Shown here: piece by piece, positions 7,074 through 15,760 of the stretch | Layout: each line of letters starts with the position of its first letter | How positions within the stretch are numbered: the stretch's first letter is position 1 | DNA from: Streptomyces sp. NBC_01750 | GTDB lineage: Bacteria > Actinomycetota > Actinomycetes > Streptomycetales > Streptomycetaceae | Assembly (NCBI RefSeq): GCF_035918095.1 | Contig: NZ_CP109137.1 | Coordinates: 2,916,001 to 2,980,000, forward strand | Reading direction: 5' to 3' | DNA length: 64,000 nt | Position numbers and translations under genes: made by a program | Notes under the pieces: generated by a model | Database searches by the model: none | Told to the model about the DNA's origin: nothing | Seen by the model: the letters and a program-made list of their open reading frames with translations, nothing else

Positions 7074-9680
7074 ATGCCTGCGATGTCCACCCCCACGACT
7101 CCCACGATCGTGGTCGTCGGCCATGGCATGGTCGGCCAGCGATTCCTGGAGGCCCTCGCCGAGCGCGGCCTGACCGGGCGGGCGCGGATCGTCGTGCTGT
7201 GCGAGGAGCCCCGCGCCGCCTACGACCGCGTCCGGCTCAGTTCGTACTTCTCCGGCCGCACGCCCGACGAACTCTCCCTCGTCGAGGGCGACTTCATGGA
7301 GCGCCACGGCATCGAGCTGCATCTCGACGACCCGGCCGAGACGATCGACAGGGAGGCGCGCACCGTCACCTCGCGCGCCGGGCGGACCTTCGCGTACGAC
7401 ACTCTCGTCCTCGCCACCGGCTCGTACCCCTTCGTGCCGCCCGTGCCCGGCAAGGACAGCGAGGGCTGTTTCGTCTACCGCACGATCGATGACCTACTCG
7501 CGATCGAGGAGTACGCCAAGAACTGCACGACAGGCACCGTGGTCGGCGGTGGGCTGCTGGGCCTCGAGGCGGCCGGGGCGCTCAAGGGGCTGGGGCTCAC
7601 CACGCACATCGTGGAGTTCAATCCGCGGCTGATGTCCCTGCAGGTGGACGAGGGCGGCGGCGCCGCGCTGCGCCGCACCGTCGAGAACATGGGCCTGAAC
7701 GTGCACACCGGCGTCGGCGGTAAGGAAATCACGGCGGGCGAGGACGGCGCGGTGACCGCGATGGCACTGTCGGACGGCTCGTCCATCGACACCGACCTGG
7801 TCATCTTCTCGGCCGGCGTAAGGCCCAGGGACCAGCTCGCGCGCGAGAGCGGGCTCACCGTCGGTGAGCGCGGCGGCATCACGGTCGACGAGCGGTGCCG
7901 TACGAGCGACCCGGCGGTGTACGCGATCGGCGAGTGCGCGCTGGCCGCCGACGGCCGCGTGTACGGGCTGGTCGCGCCCGGATACGAGATGGCGGAGGTG
8001 GCCGCGGACGCCATCGCCGGCGAGGCCGGAAAGGCGGGCGGCTTCACGGGCGCCGACACCTCCACCAAGCTCAAGCTGCTGGGCGTGGACGTGGCGTCCT
8101 TCGGCGACTCGCACGGCACCGCCGAGGGCTGCCTGGACGTCGTCTACTCCGACTCCCGGAGCGGCGTCTACAAGAAGCTGGTGATCGGCGCCGACGGCAA
8201 GCTGCTCGGCGGGGTACTGGTCGGTGACGCCGACTCCTACGGCATGCTGCGCCCGCTCACCGGCTCGATCCCGCCGCTCTCGCCCGAACAGCTGGTGCTG
8301 CCGGCCGGGATCGGCGCGCCGGCGGCACTCGGCCCGGCGGCGCTGCCCGACGAGGCCGTCATCTGCTCCTGCCACAACGTCACCAAGGGCACCATCCGAG
8401 GCGCGGTCACCGAGCACTCCTGCACGACCGTGCCCGAGGTGAAGAAGTGCACCAAGGCCGGTACGGGCTGCGGCAGTTGCGTCAAGGTGCTGGGCCAGCT
8501 GGTCAATGCCGAGCTGGAGTCCTCGGGTGTCGAGGTCGACAAGAGTCTGTGCGCCTGCTTCGCCCAGACCCGCCAGGAGCTGTACGAAACCGTGCGCGCG
8601 CTGCGGATCGCCTCGTACCAGAAGCTCCTCGACGCGCACGGACGCGAGGCGGCCCGCGGCGGAAACGGCTGTGAGATCTGCAAGCCCGCCGTCGCCTCGA
8701 TCATCGCCTCGCTGGCGCCGACGATCGGTGCCGACGGCTATGTGCTCGAGGGCGAGCAGGCCGCGCTGCAGGACACGAACGACCACTTCCTCGCCAATAT
8801 GCAGAAGAACGGTTCGTACTCGATCGTGCCGCGCATTCCGGGCGGCGAGATCACTCCCGAGAAGCTGATCGTGATCGGCGAGGTGGCCCGCGACTACGGG
8901 CTCTACACGAAGATCACGGGCGGCCAGCGGATCGACCTGTTCGGCGCGCGCGTCGACCAACTGCCGCTGATCTGGGCGCGGCTGGTGGACGCGGGGTTCG
9001 AGTCCGGGCATGCGTACGGCAAGGCGCTGCGCACAGTGAAGTCGTGTGTGGGCCAGACCTGGTGCCGCTACGGCGTGCAGGACTCGGTCCGGATGGCCAT
9101 CGATCTGGAGCTGCGCTACCGGGGCCTGCGCTCCCCGCACAAGCTGAAGTCGGCGGTCTCCGGCTGCCAGCGTGAGTGCGCGGAGGCGCAGAGCAAGGAC
9201 TTCGGCGTCATCGCCACGGCCAACGGCTGGAACCTGTACGTCGGCGGCAATGGCGGCGCGACCCCGCGCCACGCCGATCTGCTCGCGCAGGATCTCTCCG
9301 ACGCGGAACTGGTCCGGCTCATCGACCGGTTCCTGATGTTCTACATCCGTACCGCCGACCGGCTGGAGCGCACATCGACCTGGCTGGAGCGGATCGAGGG
9401 CGGCCTCGATCACGTACGGGATGTGGTCGTCCATGACTCGCTGGGCATCTGCGCCGAGCTCGAGTCGCTGATGGCGGACCATGTCGCCGGCTATCGCGAC
9501 GAGTGGTCCGAGACCATCAACGACCCGGAGCGGCTGCGCCGCTTCGTCTCCTTCGTGAACGCGCCCGAGGTCCCGGACCCGACGGTGAAGTTCGTGCCCG
9601 AGCGCGGCCAGGTCAAGCCCGATCTGCCGCTGCTGACCATCCGCCCGCTGGAAGTCCTGGAAGGTAGCGCCACCCGATGA
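7074..9680 (+). CDS. nirB: Nitrite reductase (NAD(P)H) large subunit
   Basis: 868 aa, normal NirB length. Domain order: FAD/NAD(P)H-reductase (residues 1-420; VVVGHGMVGQRFLE, TVVGGGLLGLEAAG), BFD-type [2Fe-2S] domain (CSCHN near 430, KKC and CGSC further on), then the siroheme/[4Fe-4S] domain with TVKSCVGQTWCRYGVQDS near 657 and SGCQRECAEA near 697, giving the four cluster cysteines. It reduces nitrite to ammonium in the cytoplasm with six electrons. Start ATG 7074 has GGAGG 8 bases upstream. It overlaps nirD by four bases (ATGA). Confidence 0.97.
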   Translation: MPAMSTPTTPTIVVVGHGMVGQRFLEALAERGLTGRARIVVLCEEPRAAYDRVRLSSYFSGRTPDELSLVEGDFMERHGIELHLDDPAETIDREARTVTSRAGRTFAYDTLVLATGSYPFVPPVPGKDSEGCFVYRTIDDLLAIEEYAKNCTTGTVVGGGLLGLEAAGALKGLGLTTHIVEFNPRLMSLQVDEGGGAALRRTVENMGLNVHTGVGGKEITAGEDGAVTAMALSDGSSIDTDLVIFSAGVRPRDQLARESGLTVGERGGITVDERCRTSDPAVYAIGECALAADGRVYGLVAPGYEMAEVAADAIAGEAGKAGGFTGADTSTKLKLLGVDVASFGDSHGTAEGCLDVVYSDSRSGVYKKLVIGADGKLLGGVLVGDADSYGMLRPLTGSIPPLSPEQLVLPAGIGAPAALGPAALPDEAVICSCHNVTKGTIRGAVTEHSCTTVPEVKKCTKAGTGCGSCVKVLGQLVNAELESSGVEVDKSLCACFAQTRQELYETVRALRIASYQKLLDAHGREAARGGNGCEICKPAVASIIASLAPTIGADGYVLEGEQAALQDTNDHFLANMQKNGSYSIVPRIPGGEITPEKLIVIGEVARDYGLYTKITGGQRIDLFGARVDQLPLIWARLVDAGFESGHAYGKALRTVKSCVGQTWCRYGVQDSVRMAIDLELRYRGLRSPHKLKSAVSGCQRECAEAQSKDFGVIATANGWNLYVGGNGGATPRHADLLAQDLSDAELVRLIDRFLMFYIRTADRLERTSTWLERIEGGLDHVRDVVVHDSLGICAELESLMADHVAGYRDEWSETINDPERLRRFVSFVNAPEVPDPTVKFVPERGQVKPDLPLLTIRPLEVLEGSATR

Positions 9681-10027
9681 CGATCGCACCCGAAAAGACG
9701 GAAACGCAGGTCCAGCTCCGCCTGGGCCGGGAGTGGCTCGCGCTCTGCACGCTGTCCCTGCTCACTCCGGGCCGCGGAGTCGCGGCCCTGCTGCCGGACG
9801 GCCGCCAGGCCGCGGTCTTCCTGGACCGCGAGGGCACTCCGTACGCCATCGACAACCGGGACCCCTTCGCCGGGGCCCAGGTCCTCTCCCGGGGCCTCGT
9901 CGGCTCGTCCTCCGACGGCCCCTTTGTCGCGTCGCCGCTGCTCAAGCAGCGCTTCGACCTGGCGACGGGGCGCTGCCTGGACGACGATTCGGTATCGGTG
10001 ACGGCCTACGAGGTAAGGCTGCACTGA
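9677..10027 (+). CDS. nirD: Nitrite reductase (NAD(P)H) small subunit
   Basis: 116 aa Rieske-like NirD. Family features are GREWLALCTLSLLTPGRGVAAL, the FLDREGTPYAIDNRDPF segment, VASPLLKQRFDLATGRCLDD and the C-terminal VTAYEVRL. NirD proteins keep the Rieske fold but lack the full set of cluster ligands, as here. Its start overlaps the nirB stop (ATGA), so synthesis of the two subunits is coupled. A strong hairpin follows directly. Confidence 0.95.
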   Translation: MTIAPEKTETQVQLRLGREWLALCTLSLLTPGRGVAALLPDGRQAAVFLDREGTPYAIDNRDPFAGAQVLSRGLVGSSSDGPFVASPLLKQRFDLATGRCLDDDSVSVTAYEVRLH

Positions 10028-10036
10028 CCGCGGACT

Positions 10037-10087
10037 CCGCTCACGCGTCGTGGGTCACTGCCCTGATTACCCGCGACGCGTGAGCGG
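10037..10087 (+). terminator. Terminator of the nir operon
   Basis: A perfect 14-bp inverted repeat (10037-10050 with 10074-10087) and a 23-nt loop begin ten bases after the nirD stop. The region from here to 10299 is GC-rich with short direct repeats of gtgcggtcgg (10133 and 10152) and no gene. Confidence 0.75.
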
Positions 10088-10299
10088 CCGTCCGGCGTGG
10101 GCCGTGGGGGGCGGCCCGGCAAGGCGCCGGCCGGTGCGGTCGGCCCGGCCCGTGCGGTCGGGCCGGCCTGTGGCCCCCGGTCGGAGCGGCCCGCCGGTCT
10201 TGAACGCCGACACCGCGGCGGCCTCGTCGTCCGCGGTGGCTCCTCGGCCCGAGGGTTCGTACGCTGGGCAGCCAACGTTTCCTAGCGAGGGGCTCAGCC

Positions 10300-11226
10300 A
10301 TGGCGGGCTGGAACACGAGCGACATCCCCGATCAGTCCGGACGCACCGCCGTGGTCACCGGAGCCAACAGCGGCATCGGACTCGTCACGGCCCAGGAGCT
10401 GGCCCGCCGCGGTGCGCGAGTGGTTCTCGCGTGTCGCAGCGCGGTCCGCGGCGAGCAGGCGGAGACCCACATCAAACGTGAGGTGCCGGGCGCCGCGGTG
10501 GAGTTCAGGCCGCTGGATCTGGCGGACCTGTCCTCCGTACGGGAGTTCGCGGCCGAGTATCCGTACGACAGCCTCGATCTGCTCATCAACAACGCCGGCG
10601 TGATGGCCCTGCCGTACGGGAAGACGGCCGACGGATTCGAGACGCAGTTCGGCGTCAACCACCTCGGGCACTTCGCGCTGACCGGGCTGCTGCTGCAGAA
10701 GCTGCTGGACACGCCGGGCGCGCGCGTGGTGAGCCTGTCCAGCGGACTGCACGCCATGGCCAATCTCGACATGGGAGATCTCAACAGCGAGCGTCGCTAC
10801 CGCCGTTGGGTGGCCTACGCCCGTTCCAAGACGGCGAATCTGCTCTTTGTGCACGAGCTGTCGAGGCGGCTGCGCGCCGCCGGGTCCGATGTCGTCGCGG
10901 CGGCCGCCCACCCCGGCTACGCCGCCACCAACCTCCAGACCGCGAGCGCGAGGATGGAGGGCAGCAGGCTCAGGGAACGGATCATTGAGTTCGGCAACCG
11001 GATCGCCGCGCAGCCCGCCGAGTCCGGGGCGCTGCCGACGCTGTACGCGGCCACCGCGCCGGGCGTGCAGCCCGACTCCTTCACCGGACCGAGGTTCCAG
11101 GGCTGGCGCGGCCCGCCCGCTCCGTCCCGGCGGGCCAAGTGGACCCGGAACGATGTGGCGGGCGAGCGGCTGTGGGTGGCGTCCGAGCAGCTCACCGGGG
11201 TGACGTACGAGGGCCTCAAGCCCTGA
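10300..11226 (+). CDS. Short-chain dehydrogenase/reductase
   Basis: 308 aa classical-type SDR. The cofactor motif TGANSGIG sits at residues 20-27, NNAGV near 99, and the catalytic Ser and YARSK (Tyr-x-x-x-Lys) near residues 148-175. The best family resemblance is to retinol-dehydrogenase/WW-domain-oxidoreductase-like SDRs, which are often annotated loosely in actinomycetes. GAGGGG precedes ATG 10300. It is on the same strand as the P450 150 bases downstream but has its own spacer, so joint function is only possible. Confidence 0.9.
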   Translation: MAGWNTSDIPDQSGRTAVVTGANSGIGLVTAQELARRGARVVLACRSAVRGEQAETHIKREVPGAAVEFRPLDLADLSSVREFAAEYPYDSLDLLINNAGVMALPYGKTADGFETQFGVNHLGHFALTGLLLQKLLDTPGARVVSLSSGLHAMANLDMGDLNSERRYRRWVAYARSKTANLLFVHELSRRLRAAGSDVVAAAAHPGYAATNLQTASARMEGSRLRERIIEFGNRIAAQPAESGALPTLYAATAPGVQPDSFTGPRFQGWRGPPAPSRRAKWTRNDVAGERLWVASEQLTGVTYEGLKP

Positions 11227-11377
11227 GCCCCTCGCGCGCCGGGCGGCCGGTGTGCGCCCTGGACTCTGCCGGCTCCGCCGCCCTTGGGCCGTTTGGCCGA
11301 ACTTCGCATGGGCCACTAGGTGCCCGAGGCATCTAATGGGAGTTCGGCTAGGCGGACTCTTCGCTCGCGAGGTCACC

Positions 11378-12760
11378 ATGACAGAACCAGTCGCCCCAAC
11401 ACCCGTCGCCCCAGAACCAGTCGTCCCAACACCCGTCGCCCCAGAACCAGTCGTCCCAGCACCCGTCGTCTCGGAACCAGTCGTCCCAGCACCCGTCGTC
11501 TCGGAACCAGTCGTCCCAGCACCCGTCGTCTCGGAACCAGTCGTATCGGAACCAGTCGTCCCAGGACTCCTCGTCTCTGAACCCGTTGCGTTTCCTCAGG
11601 ACCGCGGCTGCCCCTACCACCCGCCCGCTCCCTACCAGCCACTCCGCGAAGCCCGGCCGCTCTCCCGGGTCGCCCTCTTCGACGGCGGCACCGTGTGGGT
11701 GGTCACCGGGCACGCGACGGCGCGCGAGCTGCTGGCCGACCAGCGGCTCTCCACCAACCGTGAGAACCGCGGGTTCCCCATGCCCACGGAGCGCTTCGCG
11801 CAGCTGCGCAACCGCCGCACGGCGCTGCTCGGCGTCGACGATCCCGAGCACAACATCCAGCGGCGGATGCTCATCCCCAGCTTCACCGTCAAACGCATCA
11901 CCGCACTGCGCCCGCAGATCCAGCGGACCGTGGACCGGCTGCTCGACGCCATGACCGAGCAGGGGGCGCCCGCCGATTTGGTGAGCGCCTACGCGCTGCC
12001 GGTGCCATCGATGGTGATCTGCGCCCTGCTCGGCGTCCCTTACGCCGACCACGACTTCTTCGAGGCGCAGTCGCGCCGGCTGCTGCGCGGACCGTCCCCC
12101 GCCGACACGGAGGACGCGCGCGACCAGCTGAACGACTACCTCGGCGCGCTGATCGACCGCAAGCGGGAGGACCCGGGCGAGGCACTGCTCGACGAACTCA
12201 TCCAGCAGCAGCTGCACAAGGGCACCGTGGACCGGCGCGAGTTGATCAGCCTCGCCGCGATCCTGCTCGTCGCGGGCCACGAGACCACGGCGAACATGAT
12301 CTCGCTGGGCACCTTCACCCTGCTCCAGCACCCGGAACAACTCGCCGAGCTGCGGGCGCAGGAGTCGCTGATGCCCACCGCCGTCGAGGAGCTGCTGCGG
12401 TTCCTGTCGATCGCCGACGGGATGCTGCGGGTGGCCACGGAGGACATCGAGGTGGCCGGGACGACCATCCGGGCCGGCGAGGGCGTCATCTTCTCGACGT
12501 CCCTCATCAACCGCGACACCGCCGCGTACACGGCGCCCGACACGCTCGACTGGCACCGCTCGGCCCGTCACCATGTCGCCTTCGGCTTCGGCATCCACCA
12601 GTGCCTGGGACAGAATCTGGCCCGGGCGGAGATGGAGATCGCGCTGCGGACGCTCTTCGGCCGGCTGCCAGGACTGCGGCTTGCGGCGCCCGCCGAGACG
12701 ATCCCCTTCAAACCCGGCGACACACTCCAGGGGATGGTCGAACTCCCCGTGGCCTGGTAG
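11378..12760 (+). CDS. Cytochrome P450 with repetitive Pro/Val-rich N-terminal extension
   Basis: 460 aa. The P450 fold starts near residue 75 (CPYHPPAPYQPL). The I-helix oxygen-binding motif AGHETTAN lies near 299, the K-helix E-x-x-R in EELLR, and the heme loop FGFGIHQCLGQNLA near 402-414 with the ligand Cys near 409. It is a soluble bacterial class I P450 served by the ferredoxin gene five bases downstream. The first 70 residues are unusual: tandem decapeptides of the type PVVPAPVVSE encoded by 30-bp DNA repeats, absent from normal P450s. ATG 11378 follows GCGAGG; an in-frame start inside the P450 domain cannot be excluded. The substrate is unknown. Confidence 0.9.
   Translation: MTEPVAPTPVAPEPVVPTPVAPEPVVPAPVVSEPVVPAPVVSEPVVPAPVVSEPVVSEPVVPGLLVSEPVAFPQDRGCPYHPPAPYQPLREARPLSRVALFDGGTVWVVTGHATARELLADQRLSTNRENRGFPMPTERFAQLRNRRTALLGVDDPEHNIQRRMLIPSFTVKRITALRPQIQRTVDRLLDAMTEQGAPADLVSAYALPVPSMVICALLGVPYADHDFFEAQSRRLLRGPSPADTEDARDQLNDYLGALIDRKREDPGEALLDELIQQQLHKGTVDRRELISLAAILLVAGHETTANMISLGTFTLLQHPEQLAELRAQESLMPTAVEELLRFLSIADGMLRVATEDIEVAGTTIRAGEGVIFSTSLINRDTAAYTAPDTLDWHRSARHHVAFGFGIHQCLGQNLARAEMEIALRTLFGRLPGLRLAAPAETIPFKPGDTLQGMVELPVAW
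11383..11580 (+). repeat. 30-bp tandem repeats inside the P450 gene
   Basis: Five near-identical 30-bp units begin at 11401, 11431, 11461, 11491 and 11521, flanked by partial units. The first two differ from the last three at a few positions (cgcccc versus cgtctc). The period is ten codons, so copy-number change keeps the frame. The encoded peptide alternates Pro, Val and an acidic residue and should be extended rather than folded. Confidence 0.95.
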
Positions 12761-12765
12761 CCGCC

Positions 12766-12981
12766 ATGGGTACCGACCGTACGGACATCGGCATCGCCAT
12801 CGACAAGTACAGGTGCATCGGGGCGGGTCAGTGCGCGCTGACCGCGCCGGAGGTGTTCACCCAGGACGACGACGGATTCAGCGAGCTGCTGCCGGGCCGC
12901 GAGGACGGAGCGGGCAGCCCGCTCGTACGGGAGGCGGCCCGGGCGTGCCCGGTGGGGGCGATCCGGCTCTCGCACGGCTGA
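12766..12981 (+). CDS. P450-associated [3Fe-4S] ferredoxin
   Basis: 71 aa. Cluster cysteines are visible in YRCIGAGQC (Cys17 and Cys23) and ARACPVGAI; the residue in the fourth position is not a cysteine, as in the SoyB/Fdx-type 3Fe-4S ferredoxins that serve Streptomyces P450s. It starts five bases after the P450 stop, so the two are co-transcribed and the protein most likely delivers electrons to that P450. A reductase is not encoded next to them; the FprA-type enzyme at 49469-50830 could serve. Confidence 0.93.
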   Translation: MGTDRTDIGIAIDKYRCIGAGQCALTAPEVFTQDDDGFSELLPGREDGAGSPLVREAARACPVGAIRLSHG

Positions 12982-13312
12982 GACCTGCGCGTCGGGCGGG
13001 CTCGATGGTGGCCGGGTCCGCCCGGCAGGCGGTTCGTCCTCCATCACCGGACGGGCCGGAAGAACAGGCCCGTCCCGGGCCCCGGTACGAAGTCCGGGGG
13101 ACGGCGTCGCGACAGGACGCCCGGGTGGTGAACGGCGTGCGCCCGGCGTGCGCCCCGGCGCAACCTTCCCTACCCCCGAGTCGGCGGGCTGGTCGACCGC
13201 TGTACGTCACCACTCGTTGACGTGCTGTCAATTCACGACTCATAGGTTCCGGTACCGCGCCAACTCCGGGGCGTCGACCGGCGCCCGGAGCGGTCACCAC
13301 CCTGGAGTGACA
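12982..13312. other. Intergenic region upstream of the DUF839 gene
   Basis: No gene is seen in 331 bases. At 13205-13233 three 7-mers start 11 bases apart (cgtcacc, gttgacg, gtcaatt), a weak match to the Streptomyces PHO-box direct repeat GTTCACC-n4. The first two units match 5 of 7 positions and the third only 3 of 7. An inverted repeat TTGAC-n5-GTCAA at 13217-13231 lies in the same place. Confidence 0.4.
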
Positions 13313-14473
13313 GTGGATCGTCGCAACTTCCTGCGCGGAGCAGTCATCGGCACGTCCGCCGCCGCCTTCGGCGGCACCCTGATGCGCGGTGCCGCCTACG
13401 CCGCCCCGGCCCAGCCCGGCCCGGGGCCCTACGGGGCCCTCGGCGCGGCGGACGCCAACGGCATTCAGCTGCCCAGCGGGTTCAGCAGCCGGGTGATCGC
13501 CCGGTCCGGTCAGAATGTCGGCCCGACCTCCTACAAGTGGCACAACGCCCCCGACGGCGGTGCCTGCTTCGCGGACGGCTCGGGCTGGATCTATGTCTCC
13601 AACTCGGAGATCAACCCGTCCGGCGGCGCGAGCGCGGTGAAGCTCTCCTCGGCCGGCGCGATCACCGGCGCGTACAGAATCCTCTCCAACACGCGCCAGA
13701 ACTGCGCGGGCGGCAAGACGCCGTGGAACACCTGGCTGTCGTGCGAGGAGGTCAGCCTCGGGTACGTCTACGAGACCGACCCGTACGGCGTGAACGCCGC
13801 CGTACGCCGGGACGCCATGGGCAAGTTCAAGCACGAGGCCGCGGCCGCCGACCCGGTGCGCCATGTCGTCTACCTGACCGAGGACGAGACCAACGGCTGC
13901 CTCTACCGGTTCATCCCCACCACCTGGGGCAACCTCGCCTCCGGCACACTCCAGGTGCTCGTCGCGGGCTCCGGCACCTCCGGCTCCTTCACCTGGCAGA
14001 ACGTGCCCGACCCGGACGGCTCGCCGACCGCGACCCGGAACCAGGTCTCCGGCGCCAAGCACTTCAACGGCGGCGAGGGCTGTCACTACGCCAATGACAC
14101 CGTCTGGTTCACGACCAAGGGCGACAACCGGGTCTGGCAGCTCAACCTCGCCAACAGCACCTACGAACTGGCCTACGACGACTCGCTGGTGGTCGGCGGC
14201 GGCGCCCCGCTGACCGGCGTGGACAACGTCACCGGCTCGTCCTCCGGTGATCTGTTCGTCGCCGAGGACGGCGGCAACATGGAGATCTGCATCATCACTC
14301 CGGACGACGTCGTCGCGGTGTTCCTGCGGATCACCGGCCAGTCCTCGTCCGAGATCACCGGACCGGCGTTCTCGCCCGACGGTACCCGGCTGTACTTCTC
14401 CAGCCAGCGCGGGACGAGCGGATCCTCGTCGGGCGGCATCACCTACGAGGTGACGGGGCCGTTCCGGGCGTAG
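13313..14473 (+). CDS. Tat-exported DUF839 (PhoX-like) protein
   Basis: 386 aa. A twin-arginine signal (VDRRNFLRGAVIGTSAAAFGG) ends near AYA. The rest is a propeller-type DUF839 domain (NAPDGGACF, WNTWLSCEE, KFKHEAAAADP, EDETNGCLYRF, GGEGCHY, EDGGNMEICII). DUF839 includes PhoX calcium-dependent alkaline phosphatases, but this protein is much shorter than PhoX, so phosphatase activity is uncertain. GTG 13313 has GGAG five bases before it; an in-frame GTG at 13307 is possible. Its last 31 bases overlap the end of the convergent regulator gene. Confidence 0.82.
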   Translation: MDRRNFLRGAVIGTSAAAFGGTLMRGAAYAAPAQPGPGPYGALGAADANGIQLPSGFSSRVIARSGQNVGPTSYKWHNAPDGGACFADGSGWIYVSNSEINPSGGASAVKLSSAGAITGAYRILSNTRQNCAGGKTPWNTWLSCEEVSLGYVYETDPYGVNAAVRRDAMGKFKHEAAAADPVRHVVYLTEDETNGCLYRFIPTTWGNLASGTLQVLVAGSGTSGSFTWQNVPDPDGSPTATRNQVSGAKHFNGGEGCHYANDTVWFTTKGDNRVWQLNLANSTYELAYDDSLVVGGGAPLTGVDNVTGSSSGDLFVAEDGGNMEICIITPDDVVAVFLRITGQSSSEITGPAFSPDGTRLYFSSQRGTSGSSSGGITYEVTGPFRA

Positions 14474-15462
14474 CCCGACGCCTCCGCAGTGGCGCCGCCC
14501 CGCAACAGGGCGGCGCCCAGCGGGGTGAGTGTGTGCAGGACGGCGTTGCCGTGGCGCAGCGTCACCACCAGGCCCGCCTCCCGCAGGACGGCCGCGTGCT
14601 GGCTCGCGGAGGCGAGGGACACCCCTGCCCTGCGGGCCAGTTCGCTGGTCGTACAGCCGAAGCGGATGGCCTGCAGGACGGCGGAGCGGGTGTGGCCGAC
14701 GAGCTTGCCCAGTGAGGGGCCGCCGGCCTCACTGAAGTCCGGCCCGCTGCTGTGGGCGGCCGGATAGACGAGGATCGGCGGGAGCGCGGCGTCGCGGTAG
14801 ACCACCGGTGTGCCGCGGCAGAAGAACGAGGGCTGGAGCAGTAACCCGCGCCCGTCCAGGTGCAGTTCGCGCGTGACGGGATAGTCGGCCTCCAGAACCG
14901 GCGGCCGCCAGCGCAGCACCGGCGGCAGCGACGTGAGCAGTTCGTCCGCGCCGCCGTCGAGCAGCGCGCGGCCTCGCACGGCACGGTCCGCCTCCACCCT
15001 GGCCTGGATATGCGGCCAGTACGGCTCCACGGCGGCCCGGTGATAGCCGCGCAGAGCCCCCACGAGCCGGGCGAGCGGCTCGGGCCTGCCCTCGGCGAGC
15101 GCGACGAGCCGGCCGGGCAGCACGGGCACCGTGGCGCGGTCCGAGGCGGCCAGGGCGAGTTCGGTGTGCAGACGGGCCACCGGGGTGGCACGCAGCGCCT
15201 CCAGGCCCGCGTCCAGCCCGCTCTGCCCTTCGGGAGGTGTCAGGAAGTCCGGGAAATAGCCCCGCGGCGGTACCAGCGCGGCAAGCAGGCGTGTTTCACC
15301 ATTCAACCGGGCCCGGGTCTCCGAACGCCATTCTCCGAAGACGAGTGCGCCGCGTCGATCCCGCAATCGGTGAAAGCTGAGAATCGTTTCCCACAAAGCA
15401 TCCGGCCTGGCCCCCATCCGCACTCTGGCTAGGTCGTCCCCAGTGAAATGGATACGAAGCAC
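14443..15462 (-). CDS. Winged-helix (ArsR-like) transcriptional regulator
   Basis: 339 aa from GTG 15462. The C-terminal 90 residues form a winged helix (LVGHTRSAVLQAIRFGCTTSELARRAGVSLASASQHAAVLREAGLV, split by a turn before the recognition helix, then a wing and TPLGAALLRG). The N-terminal 240 residues match a Streptomyces-type extension, probably for dimerisation or ligand sensing. No metal-binding CxC motif is seen, so the trigger is unknown. The gene converges on the DUF839 gene with a 31-bp overlap of coding ends. Confidence 0.82.
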   Translation of the reverse strand: MLRIHFTGDDLARVRMGARPDALWETILSFHRLRDRRGALVFGEWRSETRARLNGETRLLAALVPPRGYFPDFLTPPEGQSGLDAGLEALRATPVARLHTELALAASDRATVPVLPGRLVALAEGRPEPLARLVGALRGYHRAAVEPYWPHIQARVEADRAVRGRALLDGGADELLTSLPPVLRWRPPVLEADYPVTRELHLDGRGLLLQPSFFCRGTPVVYRDAALPPILVYPAAHSSGPDFSEAGGPSLGKLVGHTRSAVLQAIRFGCTTSELARRAGVSLASASQHAAVLREAGLVVTLRHGNAVLHTLTPLGAALLRGGATAEASGYARNGPVTS

Positions 15463-15711
15463 CGAACCCCCACCTGTTGCATCCGCAATCGCCCCCGATC
15501 ACTGAGTATGCATGCCATCACAGGACGTTACCACGGTGTTTCAGCCACAGTTGAAACGCCTCGCGGGGGGTGGGTGCCAACCGAAAGGCTGTACGACGTC
15601 GGGCATGAACCTTCCGTCTCCGATGTGACGTTGCGAAGACCGTGGGGGGCTTTGGAACGTCCGGCGGCGGGTGACGGAAGGTGCGGCTCCGTGTCCGGCA
15701 CGGGTAATGGG
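15463..15711 (+). other. Gene-free stretch preceding an orphan terminator (possible small RNA locus)
   Basis: No protein gene is supported. An ATG at 15508 opens a frame that runs through the hairpin at 15712 and lacks family features. The region should hold the promoter of the GTG-15462 regulator on the minus strand. Because a hairpin with a T-tract follows on the plus strand and no plus-strand gene precedes it, a short non-coding transcript is possible (inference). Confidence 0.35.
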
Positions 15712-15760
15712 GCGCGGCCTGCGGATGGGGATCCGCGGGCCGCGCTCCGCCCGCTTTTTT
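15712..15760 (+). terminator. Intrinsic terminator with T-tract, no upstream gene
   Basis: A 15-bp hairpin stem (gcgcggcctgcggat at 15712-15726 with 15731-15745, one G-T pair) and a GGGG loop, followed nine bases later by six thymines at 15755-15760. A real U-tract is rare in this GC-rich window and fixes the direction as plus strand. The nearest plus-strand gene ends 1.2 kb earlier, beyond an opposing gene. Confidence 0.75.

Noticed and set aside
7494..9689. A 731-codon frame antisense to nirB
   Set aside because: It lacks domains and lies wholly within the well-supported nirB gene.
11383..11580. Possible CRISPR array at the 30-bp repeats
   Set aside because: The units are directly adjacent with no unique spacers, they encode an in-frame decapeptide, and no cas genes are present.
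13313..14473. Calling the DUF839 protein alkaline phosphatase PhoX
   Set aside because: It is much shorter than PhoX and its metal ligands could not be confirmed by eye, so only the family label is kept.
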